64,000 bases of DNA, taken from NCBI GenBank assembly GCA_023423695.1, contig JAFAFA010000114.1:1-64000 (forward strand), read 5' to 3'. Below the pieces are notes generated by a model that did not search any database, was not told where the DNA came from, and saw only the letters and a program-made list of their open reading frames with translations. The position numbers were made by a program, and so were the translations under genes. Position 1 is the first letter of the stretch, and every line of letters starts with the position of its first letter. Of the stretch, positions 47,847 through 56,903 are shown piece after piece. The stretch comes from Pseudomonadota bacterium (lineage in GTDB: Bacteria > Pseudomonadota > Alphaproteobacteria > Azospirillales > Azospirillaceae).

Positions 47847-49373
47847 ATGGCTAGCTGGCCGATCCTGTCGTTCGCGACCTTCCTGCCGCTCGTGGGCGTC
47901 GCGCTGATCCTGCTGTTCTGCCGGGGCAATTCCCCGGACGTGCTGCGGAACGTGCGGTACATCTCTCTGTGGACGACGCTCGTCACCTTCGTGCTGACGC
48001 TGCTCGTCTGGGCCAACTTCGATCCGCGCAATCCCGGCTACCAGATGGTCGAGAAGGCGGGCTGGATCCCGGAATTCGGCATCAACTACCACATGGGCGT
48101 CGACGGCATTTCGGTGCTGTTCGTCGTCCTGTCGGGCTTCCTGATGCCGCTGTGCATCCTGGCGAGCTGGGAGTCGGTGCAGGTCCGGGTGAAGGAATAC
48201 ATGATGGCCTTCCTCGCGCTGGAAACCCTGATGATCGGGATGTTCTGCGCGCTGGACTTCGTGCTGTTCTACATGTTCTTCGAAGGCGTCCTGATCCCGA
48301 TGTTCCTGATCATCGGTGTCTGGGGCGGTCCGCGCCGCGTCTATGCCGCCTTCAAGTTCTTCCTCTACACGCTGCTCGGCTCGGTGCTGATGCTGCTGGC
48401 GATCCTGGCAATGTATTTCGTGGCCGGCACCACCGACATCCCGACCATCACCGCCACCCAGTTCCCGCGCAACATGCAGCTGTGGCTGTGGCTGGCCTTC
48501 TTCGCCTCCTTCGCGGTGAAGGTGCCGATGTGGCCGGTCCACACCTGGCTGCCGGATGCCCACGTCGAGGCGCCGACCGCCGGTTCGGTCATCCTCGCCG
48601 GCGTGCTGCTGAAGATGGGCGGCTACGGCTTCCTGCGCTTCAACATTCCGATCCTGCCGGAGGCCACCGAGTATTTCGCGCCGCTGATCTACACCCTGTC
48701 GGTCGTCGCCGTGATCTACACCTCGCTGGTCGCTCTCGCCCAGGAGGACATGAAGAAGCTGATCGCCTACTCGTCGGTGGCGCACATGGGCTTCGTCACC
48801 ATCGGCATGTTCGCGCTGAACCAGCAGGGCATCGAGGGCTCGATCTTCCAGATGCTGTCGCACGGCATCGTGTCGGGGGCGCTGTTCCTGTGTGTCGGCG
48901 TCGTCTATGACCGGCTGCACACCCGCGAGATCGCCCGCTACGGCGGTCTGGTGAAGAACATGCCGAAATACGCCGTGATCTTCCTGTTCATGACCATGGC
49001 CTCGGTCGGCCTGCCGGGAACTGCCGGTTTCGTCGGTGAATTCCTGGTGCTGCTCGGCGTCTTCCGCGACAACACCTGGGTCGCCGCCCTGGCCGCCACC
49101 GGCATGGTTCTGGGCGCCGCCTATGCGCTGTGGCTGTACCGCCGCATCGTCTACGGCAAGCTGGTCAAGCCGGACGTCAAGGCGATGTTCGACATCACCC
49201 CGCGCGAGATCGCGGTGTTCCTGCCGTTGGTCGCCGTCGTCCTGTGGATGGGCGTCTATCCCAGCAGCTTCCTGAACGTCACCTCGGCATCGGTCGAGCA
49301 GCTGATCCAGACCTACCAGACCAAGCTGGCCGCGTCGCACGCCGCGTCCGGCGTCTCGGTCGCCGCTCGGTAA
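47847..49373 (+). CDS. nuoM: NADH-quinone oxidoreductase subunit M
   Basis: Second antiporter-like proton-pumping subunit (508 residues; ND4 homologue). Signatures: YHMGVDGISVLFVVLSGF, FEGVLIPMFLIIGVWGG, FAVKVPMWPVHTWLPDAHVEAPTAGSVILAG in part (core PVHTWLPDAHVEAPTAGS), and LIAYSSVAHMGFV. ATG 47847 follows AAGGAGAAC. Confidence 0.97.
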   Translation: MASWPILSFATFLPLVGVALILLFCRGNSPDVLRNVRYISLWTTLVTFVLTLLVWANFDPRNPGYQMVEKAGWIPEFGINYHMGVDGISVLFVVLSGFLMPLCILASWESVQVRVKEYMMAFLALETLMIGMFCALDFVLFYMFFEGVLIPMFLIIGVWGGPRRVYAAFKFFLYTLLGSVLMLLAILAMYFVAGTTDIPTITATQFPRNMQLWLWLAFFASFAVKVPMWPVHTWLPDAHVEAPTAGSVILAGVLLKMGGYGFLRFNIPILPEATEYFAPLIYTLSVVAVIYTSLVALAQEDMKKLIAYSSVAHMGFVTIGMFALNQQGIEGSIFQMLSHGIVSGALFLCVGVVYDRLHTREIARYGGLVKNMPKYAVIFLFMTMASVGLPGTAGFVGEFLVLLGVFRDNTWVAALAATGMVLGAAYALWLYRRIVYGKLVKPDVKAMFDITPREIAVFLPLVAVVLWMGVYPSSFLNVTSASVEQLIQTYQTKLAASHAASGVSVAAR

Positions 49374-49386
49374 GGGGTTCTTCGAC

Positions 49387-50835
49387 ATGACCGCAGTGTT
49401 TCCCGACATCTGGCCGGCCCTGCCGGAGATCTTCCTGGCACTTTCGGGCGTCGCCCTGCTAATGCTGGGCGTCTTCCGCGGCGACGGCTTCACCCGTCCC
49501 GTCTCCTATCTGGCCATCGTCTGCATGCTGCTCGCCGCCGTCCTGGCGATGGGCTACGGCAGCGGCCGCATCGTCACCTTCAACGGCATGTTCGTGATGG
49601 ACGCCTTCGGCGTCTTCATGAAGGTGCTTGTGCTGGTCTCGGCGGCCTTCGCGGTCATCCTCTCGCTCGGTTTCAACGAGCGGGAGCAGATGGCCCGCTT
49701 CGAGTTCCCGGTGCTGATGATCTTCGCGACCCTCGGCATGCTGATGATGATCTCGGCCAACGATTTCATCTCTCTGTATGTCGGCCTGGAGACGCAGAGC
49801 CTCGCGCTCTACGTCATCGCGGCCTTCCGCCGTGACAGCGCCAAGTCGTCGGAAGCCGGCCTGAAGTATTTCGTCCTCGGCTCGCTCTCCTCGGGCATGC
49901 TGCTGTACGGTGCGTCGCTGGTCTATGGCTTCGCCGGCACCACCTCCTTCGACAAGGTCGCTGCTCTGTTCGCCGGTGGCGCCCACGTGTCGCCGGGTCT
50001 GGTGATCGGCCTCGTGTTCGTGATGGCCGGTCTGGCCTTCAAGATCTCGGCCGCGCCGTTCCATATGTGGACCCCGGACGTCTACGAGGGCGCGCCGACC
50101 CCGGTGACCGCCTTCTTCGCGGCGGCCCCGAAGGTCGCGGCCGTCGCCCTGCTGACCCGCGTGGTGATCGAGCCGTTCGGCCATCTCGCCGCCCAGTGGC
50201 ATCAGGTTCTGGTCGCCGCCGCCGTGCTGTCGATGGTGATCGGCTCCTTCGTCGCCATCATGCAGACCAACATCAAGCGCCTGATGGCCTACAGCTCCAT
50301 CGGCCACGTCGGCTACGCTCTGGTTGGCCTGACCACCGGCACCCAGGACGGCGTGCGCGGCGTGCTGATCTACATGGCGCTCTACATCGCCATGAACATC
50401 GGTGCCTTCGCGGTCATCCTCAGCATGAAGGCCAAGGGCCAGATGCTGGAGGAGATCAAGGACTTCGCCGGCCTGTCGAAGACCAACCCGATGCTGGCCG
50501 CAACCATGGCGATCTTCATGTTCTCCATGGCCGGCATTCCGCCGATGGCCGGTTTCTTCGGCAAGCTGTACGTCTTCCTGGCCGCCGTCGCGGCGCAGGA
50601 GTACACGCTGGCCGTGATCGGCGTGCTGACGAGCGTCGTGGGCGCCTTCTACTACCTGCGCATCATCAAGATCATGTATTTCGATGAGCCTGCGGTGGTG
50701 GTCGACAAGGTGAACGACGACGGCATGACCGGCGTCCTGGTGGTCACCAGCCTGTTCACCCTGCTGTTCTTCGTCGCCCCGGCGCCGATCCTGAACGGTG
50801 CGGCGGCTGCCGCGGCGGCCCTGTTCGCCGGCTGA
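49387..50835 (+). CDS. nuoN: NADH-quinone oxidoreductase subunit N
   Basis: Third antiporter-like subunit (482 residues; ND2 homologue) and last gene of the complex I set. Conserved: SANDFISLYVGLETQSLALYV, FKISAAPFHMWTPDVYEGAPTPVTAFF in part, LMAYSSIGHVGYALVG, and PPMAGFFGKLYVF. The birA ATG follows 10 bases after the stop, so the transcript continues. Confidence 0.96.
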   Translation: MTAVFPDIWPALPEIFLALSGVALLMLGVFRGDGFTRPVSYLAIVCMLLAAVLAMGYGSGRIVTFNGMFVMDAFGVFMKVLVLVSAAFAVILSLGFNEREQMARFEFPVLMIFATLGMLMMISANDFISLYVGLETQSLALYVIAAFRRDSAKSSEAGLKYFVLGSLSSGMLLYGASLVYGFAGTTSFDKVAALFAGGAHVSPGLVIGLVFVMAGLAFKISAAPFHMWTPDVYEGAPTPVTAFFAAAPKVAAVALLTRVVIEPFGHLAAQWHQVLVAAAVLSMVIGSFVAIMQTNIKRLMAYSSIGHVGYALVGLTTGTQDGVRGVLIYMALYIAMNIGAFAVILSMKAKGQMLEEIKDFAGLSKTNPMLAATMAIFMFSMAGIPPMAGFFGKLYVFLAAVAAQEYTLAVIGVLTSVVGAFYYLRIIKIMYFDEPAVVVDKVNDDGMTGVLVVTSLFTLLFFVAPAPILNGAAAAAAALFAG

Positions 50836-50845
50836 CGGCGGACCG

Positions 50846-51640
50846 ATGACGTTATCGCTCGAAGCGGAGGCGGCGTGTCTGCGCCTGCCTCCGGGCTTCC
50901 AGGTCAAGGCCTTCGACTCCGTCGGCAGCACGAACGACGAAGCGAAGGCCTTGTCGCGTTCAGGGGCACCGGAAGGCACCATCGTTTGGGCCCGCCGGCA
51001 GGAAAGCGGGCGCGGCCGGCGCGGCCGGGCCTGGACGTCTCCCGAAGGCAATCTCTACAGCACGACGATCCTGCGGCCCCGCCTGCCGCCGGCGGAGGCC
51101 GCCCAGGTCTCTTTCGTCGCCGCCCTCGCCATTGCCGAGACCGCCGAATCGGTGCTGCCGGACCCAGGTGGGGTGCGCTGCAAATGGCCGAACGACGTGC
51201 TGGTGCATGACCGCAAGCTGTCCGGCATCCTCCTCGAGTCGGAGCCTGCGACGGACGGTGCCGTGGCCTGGGTGGTGCTGGGCGTCGGCATCAACCTGCG
51301 GCATTTTCCCGCGACCGCCGATTACGGTGCCACCTCGTTGATCGCCGAAGGAGCGCCGCCGATGGGGGCAGGCGCGCTGCTGGAGGTCTTCGCCGGCCAT
51401 CTGGCGACCTGGTACGACCGCTGGCGCGCCCACGGCTTCGCTCCGGTGCGGGACGCGTGGCTGTCGCGCGCCCGCGGGCTTGGCGAACCGATCCTGGTCA
51501 GGCTGGCCGATCGGACGATCCCCGGTACCTTCGCCGATCTGGACAGGGACGGCGTTCTGTTGCTTGATCCGACGGACGGTGGGCCGCGCCAGCGGATCGC
51601 CGCCGGGGACGTGTTCTTCGCACCACCCGCCACCAGCTGA
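50846..51640 (+). CDS. birA: Biotin-[acetyl-CoA-carboxylase] ligase BirA, monofunctional
   Basis: Attaches biotin to the biotin-carrier protein of acyl-CoA carboxylases via biotinyl-AMP. The 264-residue protein starts directly with the catalytic domain: GSTNDEAKAL, the biotin-binding loop ESGRGRRGRAWTSP and KWPNDVLVHDRKLSGIL. A small C-terminal SH3-like domain follows. There is no N-terminal winged helix, so it is not a repressor of biotin genes. The alphaproteobacterial order nuoN-birA-coaX-rnj supports the call. Confidence 0.94.
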   Translation: MTLSLEAEAACLRLPPGFQVKAFDSVGSTNDEAKALSRSGAPEGTIVWARRQESGRGRRGRAWTSPEGNLYSTTILRPRLPPAEAAQVSFVAALAIAETAESVLPDPGGVRCKWPNDVLVHDRKLSGILLESEPATDGAVAWVVLGVGINLRHFPATADYGATSLIAEGAPPMGAGALLEVFAGHLATWYDRWRAHGFAPVRDAWLSRARGLGEPILVRLADRTIPGTFADLDRDGVLLLDPTDGGPRQRIAAGDVFFAPPATS

Positions 51641-51672
51641 CCCCAAGCGCCCAACGCCTTCAGGACCACGCC

Positions 51673-52446
51673 ATGCTGCTTGCCATCGACGCCGGAAACA
51701 CGAATGTGGTGTTCGCCATCTATGACGGCGACCGACAGCGCGGCATCTGGCGAACGGCGACCGATCCCAAACGCACCTCCGACGAATACATGGTGTGGCT
51801 GACCCACCTGATGGCGTTGAAGGGGCTGAAGCCGGTCGACATCCATGGCGCCATCATCGCCAGCGTCGTGCCCGGCGCCACCTTCAACCTGAAGCGGCTA
51901 TGCAAGGATCATTTCGGCTGCGAGCCGGTGATCGTCGGCCAGCCCGGCGTCGATCTGGGGGCCAAGGCGCTGGTCGACCGGCCGGAGGAGGTCGGTGCCG
52001 ACCGGCTGGTCAACACGGTGGCAGCCGCAGCGACCTACAAGACCCCGCTGATCGTCATCGATTTCGGCACGGCGACCACCTTCGACGTGGTGGACGCCGA
52101 CGGCAATTATTGCGGCGGCGTGATCGCGCCGGGGCTGAACCTGTCGCTGGAGGCGCTGCAGATGGCCGCCTCGAAGCTGCCGCGGGTTGAGATCCAGCCG
52201 CCGGACCACGTGATCGGCCGGAACACCATCGCCTGCATGCAGTCGGGCATCTTCTGGGGGTATGTCGGCCTGATCGAAGGGTTGGTTGCCCGCATCCGGG
52301 CGGAGTACGGCGAACCGATGCGGGTTGTCGCCACTGGCGGATTGGCTGTTCTTTTCGCCAAGGCTACCCATGTGATCGAACACACCGACAATGAGCTGAC
52401 GCTCCGCGGTCTCCTCCTGATCCACAAGCGCAACACGGTCCAATGA
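51673..52446 (+). CDS. coaX: Type III pantothenate kinase
   Basis: First enzyme of coenzyme A synthesis. ASKHA-fold kinase of 257 residues with the phosphate 1 motif LLAIDAGNTNVVFAIYDG at the N-terminus, VGADRLVNTVAA with the catalytic Asp (about residue 111), and VIDFGTATTFDVVD (phosphate 2). The C-terminal ATGGLAVLFAK matches the adenosine motif. ATG 51673; its stop overlaps the rnj start (ATGA). Confidence 0.95.
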   Translation: MLLAIDAGNTNVVFAIYDGDRQRGIWRTATDPKRTSDEYMVWLTHLMALKGLKPVDIHGAIIASVVPGATFNLKRLCKDHFGCEPVIVGQPGVDLGAKALVDRPEEVGADRLVNTVAAAATYKTPLIVIDFGTATTFDVVDADGNYCGGVIAPGLNLSLEALQMAASKLPRVEIQPPDHVIGRNTIACMQSGIFWGYVGLIEGLVARIRAEYGEPMRVVATGGLAVLFAKATHVIEHTDNELTLRGLLLIHKRNTVQ

Positions 52447-54158
52447 CACAATCCTCCAAGACAGCCGCCGGAACCCCTGCAGCCCCGGCGGACACCTTCG
52501 TTCCGGAGGATGGCGCCCTTTATTTCCTCCCGCTCGGCGGTTCGGGCGAGATCGGGATGAACCTCAACCTCTACGGCCATCGGGGCAAGTGGCTGATGGT
52601 GGACCTCGGCATCTCCTTCGCCGACGACACCATGCCTGGGTTGGACGTGATCATGCCTGATCCGGCCTTCATTGCCGAGCGGCGGCAGGATCTTGTCGGG
52701 CTGGTGCTGACCCACGCGCATGAGGACCATCTCGGCGCCGTGCAGTATCTGTGGCCGGAGCTGCGCTGCCCGGTCTATTGCACGCCGTTCACCGCCGCCT
52801 TCCTGCGCGCCAAGCTGCACGAGAAGGGGTTGAACGCCACGGTCCCGATTCATGAGATCCCGCTGGGCGGCACGGTGGAGATCGGTCCCTTCTCGGTCGA
52901 ATACGTCACCATGACGCATTCCATTCCCGAGCCGAACGCGCTCGCCATCCGCACCTCGGCCGGCACCGTCCTGCACACCGGCGACTGGAAGCTCGACCCC
53001 GATCCGCTGGTCGGCGACACCGCCGACGAAGCGCGGCTGCGCGCCATCGGCGACGAGGGCGTGCTGGCGCTGGTCGGCGACAGCACGAACGCGCTGGTTC
53101 CAGGCTCCGCCGGGTCGGAGGCGACAGTGCGGGCCTCTCTGATGGAACTGTTCGGGCGTTACCGCGACTCGCGCATCGCCGTCAGCTGTTTCGCCACCAA
53201 TGTGGCCCGGCTGGAGAGCATCGCCGCCGCCGCCGCCGCGCACGACCGTCATGTGGCGCTGGTCGGCCGGTCGCTGTGGCGGATCAACGAGGCGGCGCGG
53301 GCGAGCGGCTATCTCGCCGACGTGCCGAAATTCCTGTCGGAGCATGACGCCAGCTACCTGCCGCGGGAAAAGCTGGTGCTGATCTGCACCGGCAGCCAGG
53401 GGGAGCCGCGCTCCGCCCTTGCCCGCATCGCCTCCAACGACCATCCGCAGGTGACGCTGTCGCGCGGCGACGTGGTGATCTTCTCCTCCCGCGAGATCCC
53501 CGGCAATGAGCGCGCCATCGGCCGCATGCAGAACCAGCTGGTCGCCCAGGGGGTGGAACTGGTGACAGCGGACGATGCGGCGGTCCATGTCTCAGGGCAT
53601 CCGGCGCGCGACGAGCTGGTGCGCATGTACCAGTGGGTGCGGCCGCGCATCGCCGTGCCGGTCCATGGCGAGCAGCGCCACCAGCAGGCCCATGCCGCGC
53701 TGGCGGAAGACTGTCAGGTCGCCCACAGCATCGTTCCGGCCAATGGCGAACTGATCCGTCTCGACGGGGCGGACGGTGCGCAGGTTGTGGCCCATGTGCG
53801 GGCAGGCCGCATGGCGGTGGACGGCAAGCGGCTGGTGCCGCTCGACACCGGCATGATGCGGGCACGCAACCGCATGGTGAACAATGGCGCCGCCGTGGTG
53901 ACGCTGGTGATGACAGGAACCGGGGAATTGCTGACCGCGCCGCAAGTGGCGGTGATGGGGCTGATCGACGAGGCGACCGACAGCGACATGCTGCTCGACG
54001 TGATCGACGCCGTGCGCGAATCGGTGGCGATGCTGCCCAAATCGGCGCGCGCCGACGATGCGCAGGTGAAGGAGGCGGCGCGGATCGCCGTCCGCCGCTG
54101 CTTCAACGCGTCCCATGGCAAGAAGCCGGTGACGGACGTCCATCTGGTCCGCGTCTGA
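52443..54158 (+). CDS. rnj: Ribonuclease J
   Basis: Metallo-beta-lactamase/beta-CASP ribonuclease with endo- and 5'-exonuclease activity in RNA maturation and decay. The 571-residue protein has LPLGGSGEIGMNLNLYG, the zinc motif THAHEDHLGAV (H91, H93, D95, H96), GDSTNAL, the beta-CASP domain with SREIPGNE, and VSGHPARDEL. The C-terminal domain extends to the end. Overlaps coaX by four bases. Its presence alongside RNase E is usual in alphaproteobacteria. Confidence 0.95.
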   Translation: MTQSSKTAAGTPAAPADTFVPEDGALYFLPLGGSGEIGMNLNLYGHRGKWLMVDLGISFADDTMPGLDVIMPDPAFIAERRQDLVGLVLTHAHEDHLGAVQYLWPELRCPVYCTPFTAAFLRAKLHEKGLNATVPIHEIPLGGTVEIGPFSVEYVTMTHSIPEPNALAIRTSAGTVLHTGDWKLDPDPLVGDTADEARLRAIGDEGVLALVGDSTNALVPGSAGSEATVRASLMELFGRYRDSRIAVSCFATNVARLESIAAAAAAHDRHVALVGRSLWRINEAARASGYLADVPKFLSEHDASYLPREKLVLICTGSQGEPRSALARIASNDHPQVTLSRGDVVIFSSREIPGNERAIGRMQNQLVAQGVELVTADDAAVHVSGHPARDELVRMYQWVRPRIAVPVHGEQRHQQAHAALAEDCQVAHSIVPANGELIRLDGADGAQVVAHVRAGRMAVDGKRLVPLDTGMMRARNRMVNNGAAVVTLVMTGTGELLTAPQVAVMGLIDEATDSDMLLDVIDAVRESVAMLPKSARADDAQVKEAARIAVRRCFNASHGKKPVTDVHLVRV

Positions 54159-54229
54159 CGGAAACTGTGTATAACAGGCTTATCAGAGCCCGCTAACGGG
54201 CCGAACGGACAGCCAGCGAGAGGACACGC

Positions 54230-54634
54230 ATGATCGGGAAGCTCAACCACGTCGCCATCGTCGTTCCGGACCTGCCGGCGGCGACGGCGCTCTATCGCGA
54301 CACGCTGGGTGCCGCCGTGTCGCAGCCGGTGGATCTGCCGCCGCACGGCGTGACCGTGGTTTTCGTCACCCTGCCCAACACCAAGATCGAGCTGCTGCAT
54401 CCGTTCGGCGAGAAGTCGCCGATCGCCGGTTTCCTGGAAAAGAACCCGTCCGGCGGCATCCACCACATCTGCTACGAGGTGGACGACATCCTGGCCGCGC
54501 GCGACCGTCTGAAGGAGCAGGGCGCCCGCGTGCTGGGTGATGGGGAGCCCAAGATCGGCGCCCACGACAAGCCGGTTCTGTTCCTGCACCCTAAGGACTT
54601 CTGCGGGACTCTGGTGGAACTGGAACAGGCCTGA
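54230..54634 (+). CDS. mce: Methylmalonyl-CoA epimerase
   Basis: VOC-fold metal enzyme interconverting (2R)- and (2S)-methylmalonyl-CoA, linking propionyl-CoA to succinyl-CoA. The 134-residue length, KLNHVAIVVPDLPAA at the N-terminus, IELLHPFGEKSPIAGFLEKNP, GGIHHICYEVDDI and FLHPKDFCGTLVELEQ are family hallmarks, giving metal-binding His and Glu residues. SD aggagaggac-like purine stretch before ATG 54230. It complements prpE at 31113 functionally. Confidence 0.93.
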   Translation: MIGKLNHVAIVVPDLPAATALYRDTLGAAVSQPVDLPPHGVTVVFVTLPNTKIELLHPFGEKSPIAGFLEKNPSGGIHHICYEVDDILAARDRLKEQGARVLGDGEPKIGAHDKPVLFLHPKDFCGTLVELEQA

Positions 54635-54668
54635 ACCGGTCTGAGCGGACTTGAGCGCGGAGAGGGCG

Positions 54669-54923
54669 ATGGACAACTGGGTGACGGCGGTCTTCGTCTA
54701 TATCGTCGTGTGGTGGGTGGTGCTGTTCGCGGTGCTTCCCTGGGGTGTCCGGACGCCGGACGAACCGGAGCCCGGCATGGCGTCCTCCGCGCCGGTCGAA
54801 CCGCGCATCCTGCGCAAGTTCATGATCACGTCGGTGGTCTCCGTGCTGGTTTGGCTGGTGATCTTCGGCGTGGAGCGGTCCGGCATCATCTCCTTCCGCG
54901 AGATGGCGCGGCACATGTACTGA
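54669..54923 (+). CDS. DUF1467-family small membrane protein
   Basis: An 84-residue protein with two transmembrane helices (AVFVYIVVWWVVLFAVLPWG and ITSVVSVLVWLVIFGV), joined by a hydrophilic loop with TPDEPEPGMASSAPVEP. Matches DUF1467, found next to mce and proS in many alphaproteobacteria. Start ATG 54669 behind ggagaggg; a TTG at 54651 is possible. Function unknown. Confidence 0.85.
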   Translation: MDNWVTAVFVYIVVWWVVLFAVLPWGVRTPDEPEPGMASSAPVEPRILRKFMITSVVSVLVWLVIFGVERSGIISFREMARHMY

Positions 54924-54946
54924 CCGAACGGAGAGGAGAGGGCCGG

Positions 54947-55522
54947 GTGAGCCTGACCTATTGCGCGGCCGCACCCGGCCATCCCCACCATGGGCCCTAC
55001 CATGACGGCGAATACGGCTTCCCGAGCGGCGACGACGGGGTTCTGTTCGAGCGGCTGGTGCTGGAGATCAACCAGGCCGGACTCTCCTGGCTGACCATCC
55101 TGAAGAAGCGCGAGGCGTTCCGCGCCGCCTTCGATGATTTCGACATCGACCGGGTGGCCGCCTATGGCGAGGCGGAGCGGGCACGGCTTCTGGCCGACGC
55201 CGGCATCATCCGCAACCGCTTGAAGGTCGATGCGGTGATCGAGAATGCCCGCCGCATCATCGCCCTGCGCGAGACTCACGGTTCCTTCGACGGCTGGCTG
55301 CGCGCCCATCATCCCCTGACAAAGGGCGAATGGGTGAAGCTGTTCGGCCGGACCTTCCGCTTCACCGGGGGCGAGATCGTCGGCGAGTTCCTGATGAGCT
55401 TGGGTTATCTGCCGGGGGCGCATCAGCCGGAATGCCCGGTCCACGCCGTCGTCCTCGCACAGAGTCCGCCCTGGAAAGCCGCCGTGGAGGCCGGCTATCG
55501 CGGGTACGAGCCCATGAAATAA
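54947..55522 (+). CDS. tag: DNA-3-methyladenine glycosylase I
   Basis: Base-excision repair enzyme removing 3-methyladenine. The zinc-snap ligands are retained: Cys6 near the start, His in GPYHDGEYGFP, and the C-terminal His-x3-Cys in GAHQPECPVH. The catalytic-pocket region LVLEINQAGLSWLTILKKREAFR matches Tag (core QAGLSWLTILKKRE). EYG replaces the usual EWG. Start GTG 54947 with GAGAGGAGAGG upstream gives 191 residues. Confidence 0.9.
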   Translation: MSLTYCAAAPGHPHHGPYHDGEYGFPSGDDGVLFERLVLEINQAGLSWLTILKKREAFRAAFDDFDIDRVAAYGEAERARLLADAGIIRNRLKVDAVIENARRIIALRETHGSFDGWLRAHHPLTKGEWVKLFGRTFRFTGGEIVGEFLMSLGYLPGAHQPECPVHAVVLAQSPPWKAAVEAGYRGYEPMK

Positions 55523-55599
55523 GCAAAGCTCCGGTCAGAACGGCGGCAATCGCCACATGACTGGGCAAAAATGCAAAAACTTTGAGCATGGCAGGGTAT

Positions 55600-55750
55600 T
55601 GCCTCTGTTTTGGGCTTGCCATGGCTCCGGCACGGGTTCACTCTTTTCGGGTGATGAGGGAGGACCTTCCTCCCTTTCCGACGCCTGGTGGCGATTCCTC
55701 CCTAAACTCGACAGGCCGCGCCGCATTCGCCGCGCGGCCTTTCTTTATCC
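55600..55750 (+). ncRNA. Candidate trans-acting small RNA with anti-Shine-Dalgarno motifs
   Basis: The 478 bases from 55523 to 56000 hold no convincing gene but end one transcript at a clear intrinsic terminator: stem aggccgcgc (55713-55721) with gcgcggcct (55732-55740) and tttcttta. Just upstream are two copies of TTCCTCCCT (55667-55675 in the arm of an 8-bp hairpin, 55696-55704 in an open stretch) and two small hairpins (agggagga/tcctccct; cgcc/ggcg). This layout resembles AbcR-like alphaproteobacterial sRNAs. The 5' end and promoter are not defined. From 55751 to 56000 I see only a ggaaatttcc palindrome at 55778. Confidence 0.4.
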
Positions 55751-56000
55751 GTCATACAAATTGCTTGCCTGTGGACTGGAAATTTCCGCTGCAGGTCCAG
55801 AAAACGTTAACGGTTTGCTTGGTAGCGTTGCTCGGACCAACTCTGCCCTGGGGTTTCCCCCTATCCGGCGAGAATGGCCCCAAAGAACGCCGCCCGGAGG
55901 TACGTGCCGCCCGGGTGGCCGTCCGCATTGGCCGATCGGATCAGCCGGTCATTCGTCCGTTGACGCGGGCGTCAGAAGAAGGACGACAGTTGAGGCGCCG

Positions 56001-56903
56001 ATGGCCGCGAACGAAAACGAACGGTTCGATCAGTTCGCCGCGGTCCTGACGACCGAACTGTTGGAGCGGACCAGGAAAAGCATGGAGTTGCTGGCGCCCG
56101 ATCAGCAGCCGTGCTCCATGCTGCCCTTCATCCAGACGCCATCCTTCGTCGAGTTTTATCAGGAGCTCGTGCGCGTCGGCATCCTGCCGGTCGTGCTCAG
56201 CCGCCGGCCGGTGCGTGCCATCGTCGGCGACGTCGATTGGGCGCGCGAGGGCCGCGAATATCTGCTGACCGTCCTCGACGACCGCTCCAACGCCATCTTC
56301 ACCGCCTGGGAATATGCCTGGGATTCGCTGTGGGACGAGCGCAAGGTCGGGCAGGACGCCGGCGGGGCGGGCGGCGGAGCCAAGCCGAAGAAGGGATTCT
56401 TCAGCGCCCTGTTCAGCCGCAAGCGCGAGGAGCGGAGCGACAGCCACAATGGCGGCGGTGCGGAGGGCGGTGTGATGGCCGGGCTGCACATCATGCTGAC
56501 CGAACTGGCGGAGAAGCGTGGTTTCCTGCCATTGTTCCACGACGATGTCCGCATCCTGAAGGCCCTGCCGCGGCTGAAGCCCGGCCGGGTGGCGCAGGCG
56601 TGGAAGGAGATCACGCAGTACCACCACCAGGAATTCTATATGCCCGAACCGGAACAGGCGAAGCCGGGTGTGACCTCCGACTGCCTGCAGAAATGGCATT
56701 ACAATCTGCCGGACAAGATCGGCGAGTTCCTGGTGCTGAAGGCGGCGGTGGACCTGGAGCATGTGAACAAGCCCTTCATCGGCAAATACATCCGCCAATC
56801 GGCGCGGACCCAGGAGGAGGCGGAAAAAGGAATGCCCTACCTGTCGCTCTACTGGAAAGCCATGCGCAACCCGGCCCTTCTGGCCGAACGGCACACGCTG
56901 TGA
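56001..56903 (+). CDS. Hypothetical cytoplasmic protein, 300 residues
   Basis: Not recognised. The N-terminal half is folded-looking (ERFDQFAAVLTTELLERTRK, PSFVEFYQELVRVGILPVVLS, EYLLTVLDDRSNAIFTAWEYAW). A disordered Gly/Lys-rich linker at about 115-150 follows (GAGGGAKPKKGFFSALFSRK). The C-terminal half contains EITQYHHQEFYMPEP and LPDKIGEFLVLKAAVDL. No membrane segment or signal. The frame is open upstream to 55557, but that part overlaps the candidate sRNA and looks non-coding, so ATG 56001 is used. It overlaps the next gene by four bases (GTGA). Confidence 0.65.
   Translation: MAANENERFDQFAAVLTTELLERTRKSMELLAPDQQPCSMLPFIQTPSFVEFYQELVRVGILPVVLSRRPVRAIVGDVDWAREGREYLLTVLDDRSNAIFTAWEYAWDSLWDERKVGQDAGGAGGGAKPKKGFFSALFSRKREERSDSHNGGGAEGGVMAGLHIMLTELAEKRGFLPLFHDDVRILKALPRLKPGRVAQAWKEITQYHHQEFYMPEPEQAKPGVTSDCLQKWHYNLPDKIGEFLVLKAAVDLEHVNKPFIGKYIRQSARTQEEAEKGMPYLSLYWKAMRNPALLAERHTL

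Noticed and set aside
55557..56000. Upstream in-frame extension of the 56001 gene
   Set aside because: The extra 148 codons cross a hairpin with a T run and read as a non-conserved, Pro/Arg/Gly-rich peptide. It is more likely a non-coding region with a small RNA.
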